From Pontederia crassipes (Eukaryota; Streptophyta; Magnoliopsida; Commelinales; Pontederiaceae): 64,000 nt of DNA. The stretch lies in NCBI GenBank assembly GCA_030549335.1, contig JAUKPH010000017.1, positions 6,471,501 to 6,535,500 on the forward strand, read 5' to 3'. Below, one piece after another: positions 1-12,030 of this stretch; position 1 is the first letter of the stretch, and each line of letters opens with the position of its first letter. Made by a program: the position numbers and the translations under genes. Below the pieces are notes generated by a model. It saw only the letters and a list, made by a program, of their open reading frames with translations. It did not search any database and had not been told where the DNA came from.

Positions 1-2145
1 TTAATCTTAGTATTGTAAGGTTAAATTCATTTGTAACATACTAATTAGGCCATACTTTAGAATAGTAATTAAATATTCTAACATTATCATCAACATCGCC
101 GTTGCACATGCCTCTATCTTGTTCTAGCAGGCAAACACATAAAATGAGATTTTCATAAGCAATAATGTTCAGTATGTAAAATATTATAGATGTATGATAT
201 TTCTTAATAAAAATAATTAGAGTTTTTAAAATCACAATTATCAAGTGGAAGCTCATCAAATGATTAAATAACAAGTATCTTTAAAAAATGCAATCCATTG
301 TTTCTTCTTTAACACATGCATCTTTCAAAGTAGCCCTAGGTTCAATTTCCAAAGTAACCACTTTGGCCATGATTTATCCATACCGCTTTCGTTTGACCAC
401 CAAATTAGTGAGGTGCTAATAGTCTTGGACGCCGATGGGTCTCGACTGAAGAAAGACATATTTTTATCAATGAGATTTGTCTATTCATTAAATGTAAGTG
501 AGTTTTTATCAATGTAATTAATCTTTTCTTCTTTATCAAGTTCTTCTTTTTCTTTATCACAAAATTTCCCTTTCTCTTTTTGGTGCACTCGAATACATCT
601 TTTATTTTAAAACAAAAATGCCTAGTAACTTCTATGAGTGTTGTGTTAGATGAGCTCTTCAATTTTTATTATACAATGCCATGGTATTTTCATGTAAAGG
701 AGTATAAAACTCCTAAATGATACTTTTACTCATGTACAAGCAAGAAGTCTTTGTCACTTTCAACATTATAAGAAAATGATGTATTTTTTACGGGTTGAAA
801 TTCTTTGCATTTTTCGATGAAATTTGTAACGGAAAGAAATATCCTTCCAAAATATCGACGAATAAAGCATCCATCGCTAGTATTGACGACACAAACCCGC
901 CGATAGCTTAAATTATAATAAAATATATTAAAATAAAATATTGGCATAATATTTATATTTTAATATTAAACTACCAATTGTTCAGACCGATGATTTTAAC
1001 TTTCAGTATTACGGACGAATTTAATATTAAGGTTGCGGTTGAATTTGACCGCAGACTGTCAGATTCGACTGTTGATCGATTGTTTGCTTGCGGTCTAATC
1101 TAGCGGCGGCGTCGGGTCACATGCGGTTGGATATGGTTGCAGGCCCATGATTTTTTATTTTTATTAATATTGATGTGGAGAAATTATATATACTTCAGCA
1201 TGCATTTATCTCACAATGATAAGTTTTCATACTCGAACACATGCTTTATTGTTGAAATGCAACATTTATAACTTTTCAACAACTATCTTATGATTCTTGA
1301 TATTGTTACTTGTTTTAATTATTTTTTCATGTAGAAATATCAACCGACAAAACATGGGAGAATACAAGTGTATACCTCCAACCCAGACACTTAGATAAAT
1401 TTGAGAGAATCGTAGTGTGATTCACCAGGCAACATGCATAGAGCAGTAAACAGTAAGGAAAAAGTGCATTTCCACATCAGCTTTGCAAGTTCCTTTGTAC
1501 AAGAGGAAGGTCTACACCTTTATTGGCAGATATGTACAACATAAAGTAGGTGTGATAATGGGTAGGTGTGATAATGGATAGGTGGAAAGTTGAGGAAAAG
1601 GCAACCAAAAAGGACCACCAACAAATTTTCTTTTTGTAGAAAAAGATGGACAAGTGGCAAGCTAATTAGCAGGTAGCCACAGAGGATCACAACAGATTCC
1701 TTTTTGACTGGAAAAGCTAAATAACACAACGAAGTTGCAGGAAAAGTGAGTAGAGGATAGCTACATACATGGACATGTATCACATATCCCTTGGACTATA
1801 AAAAAGGGCTGAAGGCAACAAAGAGGGAGATTCCGAATCTTTCAATCCATTCGACATTATGCTGAAGGGGGCTGAAGAGGAGGCTGTGAGTAGCAACCTC
1901 CCTTCTTCTTCTTTTCTTTTTTTTCCCTTTCTTTTTTTCTAAGTTTTCGTAATGTGTAACTAACCAGCCAACTAGAATGTTGATCCTGAAATGTTTATGT
2001 TTTCTGTTCTTATCCTTTTTTATATCATTATGTTTTAATGACTATCAAACTCTTTTACTATTCCATTGAAATCATCTTATTCTTCTCTTCTGTGCTGATG
2101 TGTTGGGAGGATTTTGCATTTTGATTAAAATTTGTCCTGCCTGAT
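1..2145. other. Intergenic AT-rich DNA with promoter-like stretch
   Basis: No coding sequence is recognisable here; all open frames are short and unconserved in appearance. A GC-richer patch lies near 980-1145. A TATA-like box (TATAAAAAAGGG, 1797-1808) is followed by a purine-rich then pyrimidine-rich leader (1820-1935), a layout resembling the promoter/leader of an LTR or pararetrovirus-like element. No second terminal repeat is visible in the window, so the identity of this unit stays open. Confidence 0.4.
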
Positions 2146-3300
2146 ATCCGAGAGGATTATCTTCACCCTTTGTCCAGTTGAGTATCGAGAGGTATTAAAG
2201 CTGGATAGAGTTATCCAATTTGTAGTGCAAAGAATTTCTATTTTGTGTTGTTCTTGTGTGGGTAAGGATGCTTGTTGAATCTTAGTTTAGCCGTCGTGTT
2301 CAATGAATCTCAGTTTGAGAGGGATATCGATCTTCACATTAGAGCTCTGTATACGCACTGAGAAGTGAGGCAAAGAATGATTAAAGACGGATTCCTAAAC
2401 CACACATCTCAGAGTAGAATCTATTGTTCCTGTGATGGTGTTTGCTGAGTTTTAATTCAGGCATCATGTGTTCATCGAGTCTAGAGGGATATCTTAACAT
2501 TGATGCTCTGTATGCACACCGAGAGGTGGGACAAAGCTTCAATAATCAAAGACGGACTCATGAACAGTGTATTTCAGAGTTGAACTCGATTTTTTCCCTG
2601 CCATGCATCATGGGTTTTTCCTTGTTCTTTTGGTCTAGGCAACGCATGTTCATTGGTTCCTCGCCCGAGACGCATGTTATCTATTGTTCTCTTGTATGCA
2701 TGCTGAGAGGTGAACGAGAGGTGGGACAGGAGGTTAGTCATCAAAAAAGGAAACATGAACTATGTGTACTGGCGCCGAACTCGATTCTTTCATTCAGGCA
2801 ATTCTTGTCCTTCAATTCCCAGCCCGAGAGGGATTTTTTCATTGAAGTCTTGTATACATGTCGAGAGGTGGGACATTGCTTCAATCATCAAGAACTGCGT
2901 GTTTTGGAGTTGAACTTGTTTCACTCTTTAATTCGCATCATTATCTTCCTTTTGTTTTGATCCTGCTTATTGATTCCATGACCTCCTACCCGAGAGGGAA
3001 CTTCCATCCTTTGCGAATGTGGAGGATTCGAGAGGGCACACATTCGCAAAGTCATCTTTAGAGAGGTCATTGGAATCATAGTCTTCATTTCTAAATTGGA
3101 TCTTAATCGTCTGAACTTATTCATTTTGTGTGATGCTCGATCTTAGAGGTCTTTGCCCGAGAGGGTTATCTTCACAAGCTGGAGCTCAATTCAGGCTGAG
3201 AGGTGGTCTTGAGCTTTTAGTTATCTCTTAGAGGACCCAACAGGCCGAGATAGTGCATAACCAAGCTCAATCCTTATAGAGGAGATTCAATTTGTCTATT
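2146..3300. repeat. Degenerate tandem repeat, about 166-bp period, seven units
   Basis: A CGAGAGGG-type motif recurs at 2149, 2316, 2481, 2666, 2825, 2991 and 3158, i.e. spacings of 167, 165, 185, 159, 166 and 167 bp. A second motif (GAGAGGTGGGAC or a variant) recurs 34-49 bp after each first motif, at about 2186, 2359, 2520, 2715, 2862, 3029 and 3196. Flanking phrases such as TTCAATAATCAAAGACGGA and AGTTGAACTCGATT are also shared between units. The units are strongly diverged, so the array is old. Short open frames inside it are by-products of the repeat. The function is unknown; it could be the leader of an LTR element or a satellite-like array. Confidence 0.75.
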
Positions 3301-4895
3301 CGTTTAATGCACACAATAGTGTTGCTTGAACCGAATACATGAACCCGTCAACATGCGCGAACTGAACTGTCTGTGAGCACGAGAGTACCACGAACAAATT
3401 AAGTGATTCTTATCACGATGTCATCCTAATGAGCATGTTGAATGGTAGTCTACCTCCTTTGCTGTAAACTAAAGTTTAGAAAATGTAAATTTTAAGTGAA
3501 AACATTCCGCCAGTCCTAGTGTTTAGCTAATTGATTTCAGTCTACTTTTGCATTAAAAATCCAAAAATATTAGTGTAACTTCATTTGCTGCATTTTATAG
3601 TTTAGTGTTATTTCATTCTCTATTTGAACATCCATGAATTTAGCTTTTCCTTCAAAACAATTTTATCAAGTGTGAACATTCAACTTTGTCCACGTGGATC
3701 GACCCTCAAGTACTACACTAACATGCCGTATACTTGTGATTCTCATCGTGATTGTGTTGAGGATTTATAAAATTTAAAACTTAATTTGACATTTTCTTTT
3801 GTGCTCAGGGGCAATATACTTGTGTGAGGATAAATACTCCTTGAGGAAGTTGGCTCTCATACATAACCCTTTCTACATGTAGAGCACCAGTTTACTCTAT
3901 GCTCTCTATACACACTTTATGCGAGTAAAAAATCTTACGGGTAAACACATACGAAATTTTGAGGTCAAGGGCCCATCGGAAGTTTCAACTTTTGACGAAC
4001 AATCACCTATTGAGATTTGTGGCGGGTAAGTCTTGTCGAAACTTTTGATGGATGCGTGCTCATCAAAATTTCCAACGGTAACTCCCGTTGAAACTTTTGA
4101 AGGGCGTCTTTGCGACAACGTTATTTGTTGGAACTTCTAACGATTTTTATTCGTCTATCGACAAATCATTTTCGATGAGCATTTTTCCAATGACGTTTTT
4201 GTGTAAAAAAATCCATTGGAAAATTTATTTTTTGATGAATTTCTTGGGTTTTCTGGTGGATTTAGCCATAAAAAATTCATAAAAATGTTGTAGAGCAATA
4301 AGGACTTTTGGTCCATGAACAAATAAAAAGTATTCGCCACTTTCAAGCAGGATATATTTCAAACCACCACAACAAGTAGTATTTGCTACTCCCTAGGGAG
4401 GCTATCAATTCATGAACAAATACTACGAGTCACCCTTGATGAACTCACATTTTATAACTTTTGCCTAATTAACCTATTTATATATCTTCGTAACGTTTTA
4501 GCATTCACATCATCAAGCATGGGGCAAAAATGTCATTTCACTAAAATAGTTAATGGATAATGATCATATTAAATTAGTAAACATGGAACGAGTGGCTTGT
4601 GAACATGGGTTGAGTCTAATCGGACTCGGTTTGGGTTATATCTAGTGACCTATCAAAATTTTTCTTAAACAACCTAAGTTGGGTCCTCAAGTGACACATA
4701 CTAAGCTTGTGTCGTAGCAGTAGATGCAACTTTTTCCTTCAAAACTCGTGCCAAATATGATGGCATGTGGGCTGACTTGTCTGGCATAGCATCAAACACC
4801 CAAAAATCCTATTCCTACATGTAAATGAAAGCTATGGTAGGATTTTCCTTCGACTATGACTACAATTTTAACACGTTGAATGTCATGCATCAGAC
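3301..4895. other. Intergenic DNA, no gene recognised
   Basis: No gene seen. Between about 3950 and 4130 a loose motif (GTYGAAACTTTTGAWGG and its complement) occurs four times in alternating orientation, reminiscent of subterminal repeats of a DNA transposon, but I could not find matching terminal inverted repeats. Confidence 0.4.
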
Positions 4896-4900
4896 ACTAT

Positions 4901-6211
4901 TCTAGGATCCCAAAGGGCACCAAGAGGGTGAATTGGTGTTTAACCGAAAATGTCAATTTCACGAAATTCATTGCGGAAGAACAAAGCGATTCTTAAAACC
5001 TTTACAATTCATATTATAAACACAATATGAGAGGAAGAGAGAGTGAGAGAAATCAAACATAATGAATACGGATGGTTGTTGACGAGGTTCGGCCACACCT
5101 TGGCCTACGTCCTCGCTCCGACTTTTTGACCTCGAGGCCGTCAGAGATTCCACTAACACTTCCTTTTGTTCCAAATGAGGCAAGGAAGAAAGCCCTTTAC
5201 ACAACCACATTTTCTCCGCTTGGAGAGGCAAGGCAACCTCTCATCTTAGGAAGCTAGTCTTTTCTCTCGCTCAAGAGATAAGATTTGAACCTCTTTTACA
5301 CAGGAGCTCTCTCTATTTTTCTGAATAAAATGTTTCTCTCTCTTTACAATGTTAGGCTCACAAGAAAGGAAGAGAAAAAGAAGAGCACGACTAAAATGAT
5401 AACTTAAAGGAAAAAAGATCTTCTTTTAATTTCTTGAAGTATTGCTTCAATGCTTTGATAAGTGCCTTTGCTTCTGGCTTTGGCACTCCTTTTATAGGTT
5501 CTGGCATGTGAAAAATTCGTCCAGAATTAATTCCACATTTTTCTCCTTGAAATATAGCCGTTACTGTTCATTTCAATAATGAACCGATCGACTGCATTTA
5601 TGGGCCGGTCGACCGCATTTATGGTCCGGTCGACCGGTCTATATGACCGTTGGCTCATTTTCTTCGTTTGCCGCAGCTGATCGGTTGACCGTATTAATGA
5701 ACCAATCGACCGGTCTATATGACCGTTGCGCTCATTTCTGCAACTTCAACACTTGGTCGGTCGATCGGATTGTCGACCGATGTCTCGACCAGTACAGTCT
5801 CGCAATTTTGATTTTCTCTGGTTCAGTTGATCGGTCGGTCGGTGCATCGACCGGTCTGTCGATCGGTGTAGTCTTGCATGGATTTAGGCAGGTTATGCAT
5901 TGATCGGTCGACCGGACTATCTTGACTAGCCTTCATAGTTTCAACCGACAAGTTGACTGTCATGCACTATTTTGAGCATAACTTTTTGTACAATTATTCA
6001 AATTAGATGATTTTGGAGTTCATGGAAAACTAACAGAATTCTCTACAGTTCAATATTTATAAAAAATAATGAGATCAGTGCCAATTATCAAAGTGTAGTG
6101 CATAAAGTTATATCTTTTTCTTTAAACTTTTTTAGCATTTTATTTTTAATCATTCGAGGTTTGTATCATCAAAATATAATTTTATATGTCATTAAAACTT
6201 AGATCCAATCA
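4901..6211 (-). repeat. Left (3') LTR of the TR-GAG element
   Basis: This copy aligns over its whole length with 8638-9939. It begins CTAGGATCCCAAAGGGC and ends AGATCCAATCA. Between about 5580 and 5925 it is packed with variants of the palindrome GGTCGACC (at least ten, e.g. CCGGTCGACCGG), which makes this part locally GC-rich and prone to spurious open frames. Confidence 0.88.
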
Positions 6212-6226
6212 TCTCCCCTTTTTTTG
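6212..6226 (-). other. Polypurine tract of the TR-GAG element
   Basis: Read on the minus strand this is CAAAAAAAGGGGAGA, directly abutting the left LTR. It is in the position expected for plus-strand priming. Confidence 0.6.
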
Positions 6227-6889
6227 AAGACAAACCGAGAAATATGAAAAATATGTAAGTTGCGAAAAAGTTGTAAAATTCTTGTAAAAAAAATTTACTC
6301 CCCATAACACACAGTTTTCCTTACAATGGTAGATATTCACATGAATATTAATTGTAAGGTACTCTTCATATAAAGTGATATTCAAATTATATTTCTCTTA
6401 TATTTCTCTCCCTTTTGTTTCATAAAAAAAGAATAATTTATATATGAAGCATATAAGAAATCATATGTAACTCCTCCTTAATTAATTTTTCAAAAAATTT
6501 ATTCTTCCCCCTTTTGTCATATAATAGACATATAGAGTATTGCAAGTTTTGAAAGATAACTCCCCCCTAATTTATGGCTATTTTATAATAAAAATCAATT
6601 TATGAAAGTCAAAACAAAAATATATTAAGAATCAAAATATGACATAAAACTTTGAAATAATAATGATATACATGATATGTCAAAAATAGAGTTGAACATG
6701 CTCCCCCTATCACTATGACCCATTTTCTTTTGTTCCTTTCTTTTCTTTCATAGAAATAATCATTTTGAAATTTTTGAGTGAAATAAAAAAAATAGGCTTA
6801 ATACTTAAAAAATGCAATAGTGTTCCCAATGATACTTTTACCATAACTTTTGTGCCTTCACATTTTTAATTTAACTTGTCCTTTGTATG

Positions 6890-8510
6890 TGAGGTACACC
6901 TGCAAAAATGATTATGTAATCTTTAGTACCCAAATTTCTTTGGGTCCTATTTTGTTAGATGTTGTTTTTTTCGGAATCCAAATCATGCCATTCTTATATT
7001 GTTTTTTAACTTTGCATTGATAAGCATAATGACCATTAAATTCACATATAAATAATGTAATATGTGATTTTCTATCATATGTATGATTAGATTTTCAATA
7101 AGAGTTTTCATGTCCAAAGTGTTTTCTAAAATTATTTTTTGTTACATGAGAAATAACTATATTTTTCAAAAAGACATTTTCCTTCTTTTCTTTTTCTAAA
7201 GAGCATGCTAATTTTACAATTTCACATGCATGTGTAATTTTCAAAGTTTCAATTTCATTTTTGAGATTTTCATTTTCCATAAAATATGTATTCTTTTGCA
7301 CTTTTAAGTTTTCAAACTCATTTTTCATAATATAAAGATTATTCATCAAGGTTTCATTATGAATTAGACAGACATCTCTTTTCTTTTTCAAAATATCAAA
7401 TCATCTTTTATAATATGAAAGTCATACATCAATTTTTTATTCTTCTTTTTAAGAATAAGATATTTTTCAATTAAGAAAGAAAATTTCTTATGCACGTCAA
7501 AATTGATATTATCATCATCATCATTATCACTATTAGCACTAGAGCAATAAGAAGAGTTGAAGGATACCTCATTATTATGTGCCATTAAGCCTAGATATGC
7601 ATCCTCACTGGACAAATTTGATGATTCATTTGATTCGTCTTCTTTGGACTCTTCGTGCATTTTCTTCTTTCTTCTATGAGATGTCCCTTCTTTATGATTT
7701 TTGTATGATTTTCGGATATGCTTCACATTCTTTTCTTTCTTTTTCATCAATTTGATATACTTATCGAGTTTTCTTGTGTAGAGGACAAGTCTCTTTTCGT
7801 CTACTTCTTCTTCACTCGAGTCATCTTTACTTTTACTTACTTTCAAAGCCAATGTCTTCTTTTTGGGAGCATTTGATTCTTCTTCTTCTTGAATTTTGAT
7901 CTTATAGATTAGAAGTGAACCCATAAGATCATCAAAATCTAATTTGTTTAGATCTTTTTCTTCGATCACCGTCCTTTCTGTATGCCATTGAGAGGAGAGA
8001 GATCTGAGAATCTTTTTCACTTTTTGGGAGTTAGTTCTCGGCTCGTCCAAAGAGACTAAGTCATTCACAATATCATTAAATCGAACAACCATATCATTTA
8101 TAGATTCATTTTCCTGCATCTTGAAGGAATCGTATTGATGACTCAAAATATTCAATCTACATTCTTTAACTTTATCGGTTCATTCATAAGTAGTGATGAG
8201 TTTGTTCCAAATCTCAGTTGCACTTTCACAATTTGAAATCCGATTAAAATCCATTAAATCCAAAGCACACTAAAAAATATTCTTTGCTTTCCAAAACCAA
8301 TTTTGAAAAAAAAAATTATTTTTCGTCATGTTCGAAAGGTAATTTTTCATATAAATAATAGCATTTTTCAACAATATCCCACATGTTTATATCAATAGAA
8401 CATATGTAGGCTTGAATCCGAATTTTTCAATATGCAAAATTTGATGCATTTAAAAGGGGAGGACGACTAATTGATTGTCCTTCAGCAAACACAAATGCAG
8501 TTGATGCCAT
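6890..8510 (-). pseudogene. Decayed copia-type gag (UBN2 family)
   Basis: The reading starts at a minus-strand ATG at 8510 (MASTAFVFAEGQSISRPP...) but hits a stop where a tryptophan (NFAYW) is expected. The best-preserved block, 8155-7388 (255 residues), contains the UBN2-type gag core (FKMQENESINDMVVRFNDIV) and an acidic/lysine-rich tail with coiled-coil character. The reading shifts frame at about 7390 and continues through a coiled-coil region (7391-7095). A degenerate zinc knuckle near 7010-7050 (CEFNGHYAYQC) has lost its first cysteine. A GPKEIW-like motif follows near 6940. At least one nonsense mutation and one or more frameshifts are present, so this is a dead gag whose product would have packaged element RNA. 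Confidence 0.8.
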
Positions 8511-8619
8511 AGCTCTTAAGATTGTTAAATCTTAAAAAAATGATTGAATCTTAAAAATAATTAGATTTAAAATGATTAGATCTGAAAATGAGAAGATTTA
8601 AAAAATCAAAATAAGAATA

Positions 8620-8634
8620 ACCTGTTCTAATACC
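8620..8634 (-). other. Primer-binding site of the TR-GAG element
   Basis: The minus strand reads TGGTATTAGAACAGG just inside the 5' LTR. It resembles the initiator-tRNA-Met site TGGTATCAGAGC with substitutions. Confidence 0.6.
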
Positions 8635-8637
8635 AAT

Positions 8638-9939
8638 TGTAGGATCCCAAAGGGCATCAAGAGGGGGAGGGGGTGAATTGGTGTTTAATCGAAAATTCAA
8701 TTTCACGAAATTCGTCGCGGAAGCACAAAACCGATTCTTAAAACCTTTGCAATTCATATTATAAACACAATATAAGAGTGAGAGAAATCAAACGCAATGA
8801 ACACGGGTGATTGTTGAAGAGGTTCGGCCACAACTTGGCCTACGTTTCCGCTCCGACTTTTCGATCTCGAGACCGTTGGAGATTCCACCAGCACTTCCTT
8901 TGTTCCAAATGGGGCAAGGAAGAAAGCCATTTACACAACCACATTTTCTCCGCTTCGAGAGGCAAGGCAACCTCTCCTCCTAAGAAGCTAATTTTTTTTT
9001 CGCTCAAGAGGTAAGATTTGAACCTCTTTTACACAGGAGCTCTTTCTATTTTTCTGAATAAAATGTTTCTCTTTCTTTACAATGCTAGGCTCACAAGAAA
9101 GGAAGAGAGAAAGAAGAGCACAACTAAAATAATAACTTCAAGAAAAAAGATCTTCTTTTGATTTCTTGAAGTATTGCTTCAATGCTTTGATCGGTGCCTT
9201 TGTTTCTGGCTTTGGCACTCCTTTTATGGTTTTGGCATGTGAAAAATTTATGCAGAATTAATTTCACATTTTTCTCCTTAAAATATAGCCATTACTGTCA
9301 TTTCAGTAATGAACCGGTCGACCGCATTTATGGGCCAGTCGACCGTTATATATGATCGTTGGCTCATTTTCTTCATTTGCCGCAGCTGATCGGTCAACCG
9401 TATTAATGAACCGATCGATCGGTATATATGACTGTTGCGCTCATTTCTGCAACTTCAGCACTTGGTCGCTCGATCGGACTGTCGACCGATGTCTCAACCG
9501 ATACAGTCTCGCAGTTTTGATTTCATCCAGTTCAGCTGATCGGTCGATCGGTGCATCGATCGGTCTGTCGACCAGTGTAGTCTTGACATGAATTTGGGCA
9601 GGTTATGCATTGATTGATCGACCGGTATCTCCGATCGGTCGACCGGACTATCTCGATCGGCCTTCATAGCTTCAACCGACAAGTTGACTGTCATGCACTA
9701 TTTTGAGCATAACTTTTTGCACAATTATTCAAATTAGATAATTTTAGAGTCCATGAAAAGCTAACAGAATTCTCTACAAATTTGCTATTTAAAACTAATG
9801 AGATCAGTGTCAATTATCAAAGTGTAGTGCATAAAGTTATATCTTTTTCTTTAAACTTTTTCAACATTTTATTTTTAATCATTTGAGATTTGTATCATCA
9901 AAATATAATTTTATATGTTATTAAAACTTAGATCCAACA
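8638..9939 (-). repeat. Right (5') LTR of the TR-GAG element
   Basis: It begins TGTAGGATCCCAAAGGGC and ends GATCCAACA, so TG...CA termini are kept in this copy. It carries the same cluster of GGTCGACC-like palindromes (about 9310-9660). It differs from the left LTR by many substitutions and small indels, indicating an insertion that is not recent. Confidence 0.88.
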
Positions 9940-9944
9940 ACTAT

Positions 9945-11420
9945 GACCTAACAAAATCTTTTAGGATCATGGGACTTCGTTAATTTTACAATTAGACCTT
10001 TCTTAACTTGATTAAACTATTAAAAAATTAATCCAAAAGTGAATACTAAATTTATATGTATCTTTATAAAAAAATGACCTTAACCTCTATTACTTGAGAA
10101 TTTCGGTTGGATCAAATTAAAATCAAATTCAAAACTTTAATCCTAGCACAAAATAAATAGTGAATTATTACCTTAATTCCTCCTAATTAACTCAATTAAT
10201 TTTATGCTCTCTTTTTTGCTTCTTTCCCCTTCTTTTCTTTTAATCAAACTCTCATTTCTTTTCTTATTCTAAGCATCCTTTACTTTCGTGAGGACTTAAT
10301 AATTAAATAAAAATTAACCTCCATTCCACTCCAAATGATCTAAAATTAATCTAGTTTCAAATTGACATTGATGGTTTAATTCATTCTTCTTCTTTTCCTT
10401 TCACTTCTTTTACCCTCTCTTCCTTTACCCTTATCCAATTTTCAAACACATTAAATCTTGTGTAATATACTCATAATTCACCTTCTTACCATATGGAACT
10501 AGGGATTCCTTTAGGATGACACTACCTACAATTGCTTCTTAGTATTTTGGGTGATCAACATAATAATATTAGAAAACAAATAATTACTTTTCTTAAATAG
10601 ATTGCAAAAACAAATAACTATCTTTTCCTATATACTACTCCTTCAAATATTAACTAACTTTAAAATATGATTACCAATGTGCAGTTTACCATTATCACTA
10701 ACATTGCCGTTGCACTAGCTAGCGGATCAATTCATTACCAATGGAATTCAAATATAAAAATGATTTTTTATGAGCAACTCGACTTTCGATCGCAACTCTG
10801 ACATTCATGTCTTCAAGTAATTGCGGAGGTTTCAAGGACATTCATTACACTTGTGTGAAAAATAAGCGCACATAGAGTGGAGAAAAAATTGATTGTGGAT
10901 GAGGAAAAAAAAGGTCAAAACTCAAAACACTTGAGGATCTATTTATAAGGAATAAATTTTGATTGGATTAAATTTTAACCGAACTCAAACTTTAGTCATG
11001 GCTCAAAATAAATAGTGAGTTCTTATCTTAACTCCTCTTAATTAAGTCAATTAATTTTATGCTAGTTTCTTATTTCTTCGTTTTCCTTCTCCTTTTCTTT
11101 TAATCAAACTCTTATTTCTTTTCTAATTCTAAGTATCCTTTATTTTTTCTGAGTATTTAAGCAATAAATAAATATTATTCTTATCTTTTAGTTTTATTAA
11201 TTAAAATAATGTAGTAATATTATTTTATTTTGAATATTTTTAATCCTAAAACTAAATTAATATTTCAAGTCTTTTGTAAATCTTAATTCCGACTAACACT
11301 TATATTTTCTTCTCTAATACTACTCTTATTTCTATTCAAACTTCAACTAATCTTTCTCAGTTCTAAAATTTGAATTTAATTGATATTTAAATTTGATGGA
11401 AATTCGGAATGTTACATGAT
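9945..11420. other. AT-rich spacer containing an old direct-repeat pair
   Basis: No gene is recognisable. Two diverged direct repeats of about 220 bp lie at 10105-10320 and 10957-11185; both contain GGTTGGATCAAATT-like starts, an AATTAACTCAATTAATTTTATGCT block and a TTTTCTTTTAATCAAACTC block. They are about 850 bp apart and could be ends of a decayed LTR element or an old segmental duplication. Confidence 0.5.
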
Positions 11421-11421
11421 G

Positions 11422-12030
11422 GGGGTGTTTGGGTCCGGGAACTTGGGCCAGAATTTGTCCAAGTTCAGAAAATTTTAGCCATACACGAAAAAAATTCTGA
11501 TTGGAACTAAAGTTCCGGTCAACACGTCACGTGACGTGTTTCATAAAACTTAAGTTCTTGCTTCCAACGAGAATTTTTTGGAAGCAAGAACATTTTTTTA
11601 TTTTTTTTCTTTCAATTATTTAATGTTTTAATTAGAAAAAAATATTATTAATTACTATGCAATGATAATATTATTCATTAAACTATTTTTTATATTATCT
11701 TAAATAATAATCAATTATAATATTTTATTTTGTAATATATTATCATCTAACTTATAAAATAAAGTATTTAATTCGATATAAGTATTTTCATAAATTATAA
11801 TATTAATAACATATAAAAAATTTAATCAAAATTAATATTAATATATTACGACACGACTTATTTTTTTAATAATAAGTTAATAATTACGTATAATATTTTT
11901 TATATGCTAATAATTAGTGATTAAGTAATACATAATATTTTTATTTATTATAGTTTTATACTTTACAAAAAAATAAATTATATTTTTAGTTCGCATTTTT
12001 ATCTAAACATCCATTAAAATTTATCTATCA
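11422..12030. repeat. MITE-like AT-rich repeat with hairpins
   Basis: The left edge reads GGGGTGTTTGGGTCCGGGAA, a start common in plant hAT/Harbinger-type MITEs, and a weakly complementary sequence (CTAAACATCC) lies near 12005-12014. Inside are a perfect 20-bp palindrome at 11521-11540 and a 14-bp perfect inverted repeat at 11554-11567/11578-11591. A related sequence occurs in inverse orientation near 34440-34570. No target duplication could be fixed, so the borders are approximate. Confidence 0.4.

Larger units (their letters stand above)
4901..9939 (-). mobile_element. Non-autonomous copia-type LTR retrotransposon (TR-GAG type)
   Basis: Two long direct repeats (4901-6211 and 8638-9939) bracket a 2.4-kb interior. 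The element is flanked by a perfect 5-bp target duplication, ACTAT (4896-4900 and 9940-9944). The orientation is minus: a primer-binding-site-like sequence (TGGTATTAGAACAGG on the minus strand, 8620-8634) lies inside the right LTR and a purine tract (6212-6226) inside the left LTR. The only coding remnant is a copia-type gag; no protease, integrase, reverse transcriptase or RNase H is present. Such gag-only elements (TR-GAGs) depend on enzymes supplied by relatives. The left LTR starts TC instead of TG, a likely point mutation. Confidence 0.88.

Noticed and set aside
2442..2960. 172-codon open frame
   Set aside because: It runs through three units of the 166-bp tandem repeat and has no recognisable protein features; it is a by-product of the repeat.
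2146..3300. CRISPR-like array
   Set aside because: The motifs are short and diverged, the period is about 166 bp, and the DNA is plant nuclear; this is a degenerate tandem repeat.
5643..5903. Open frame rich in DRSV repeats, and the similar one at 9352-9591
   Set aside because: Both lie antisense in the LTRs and arise from the GGTCGACC palindromes.
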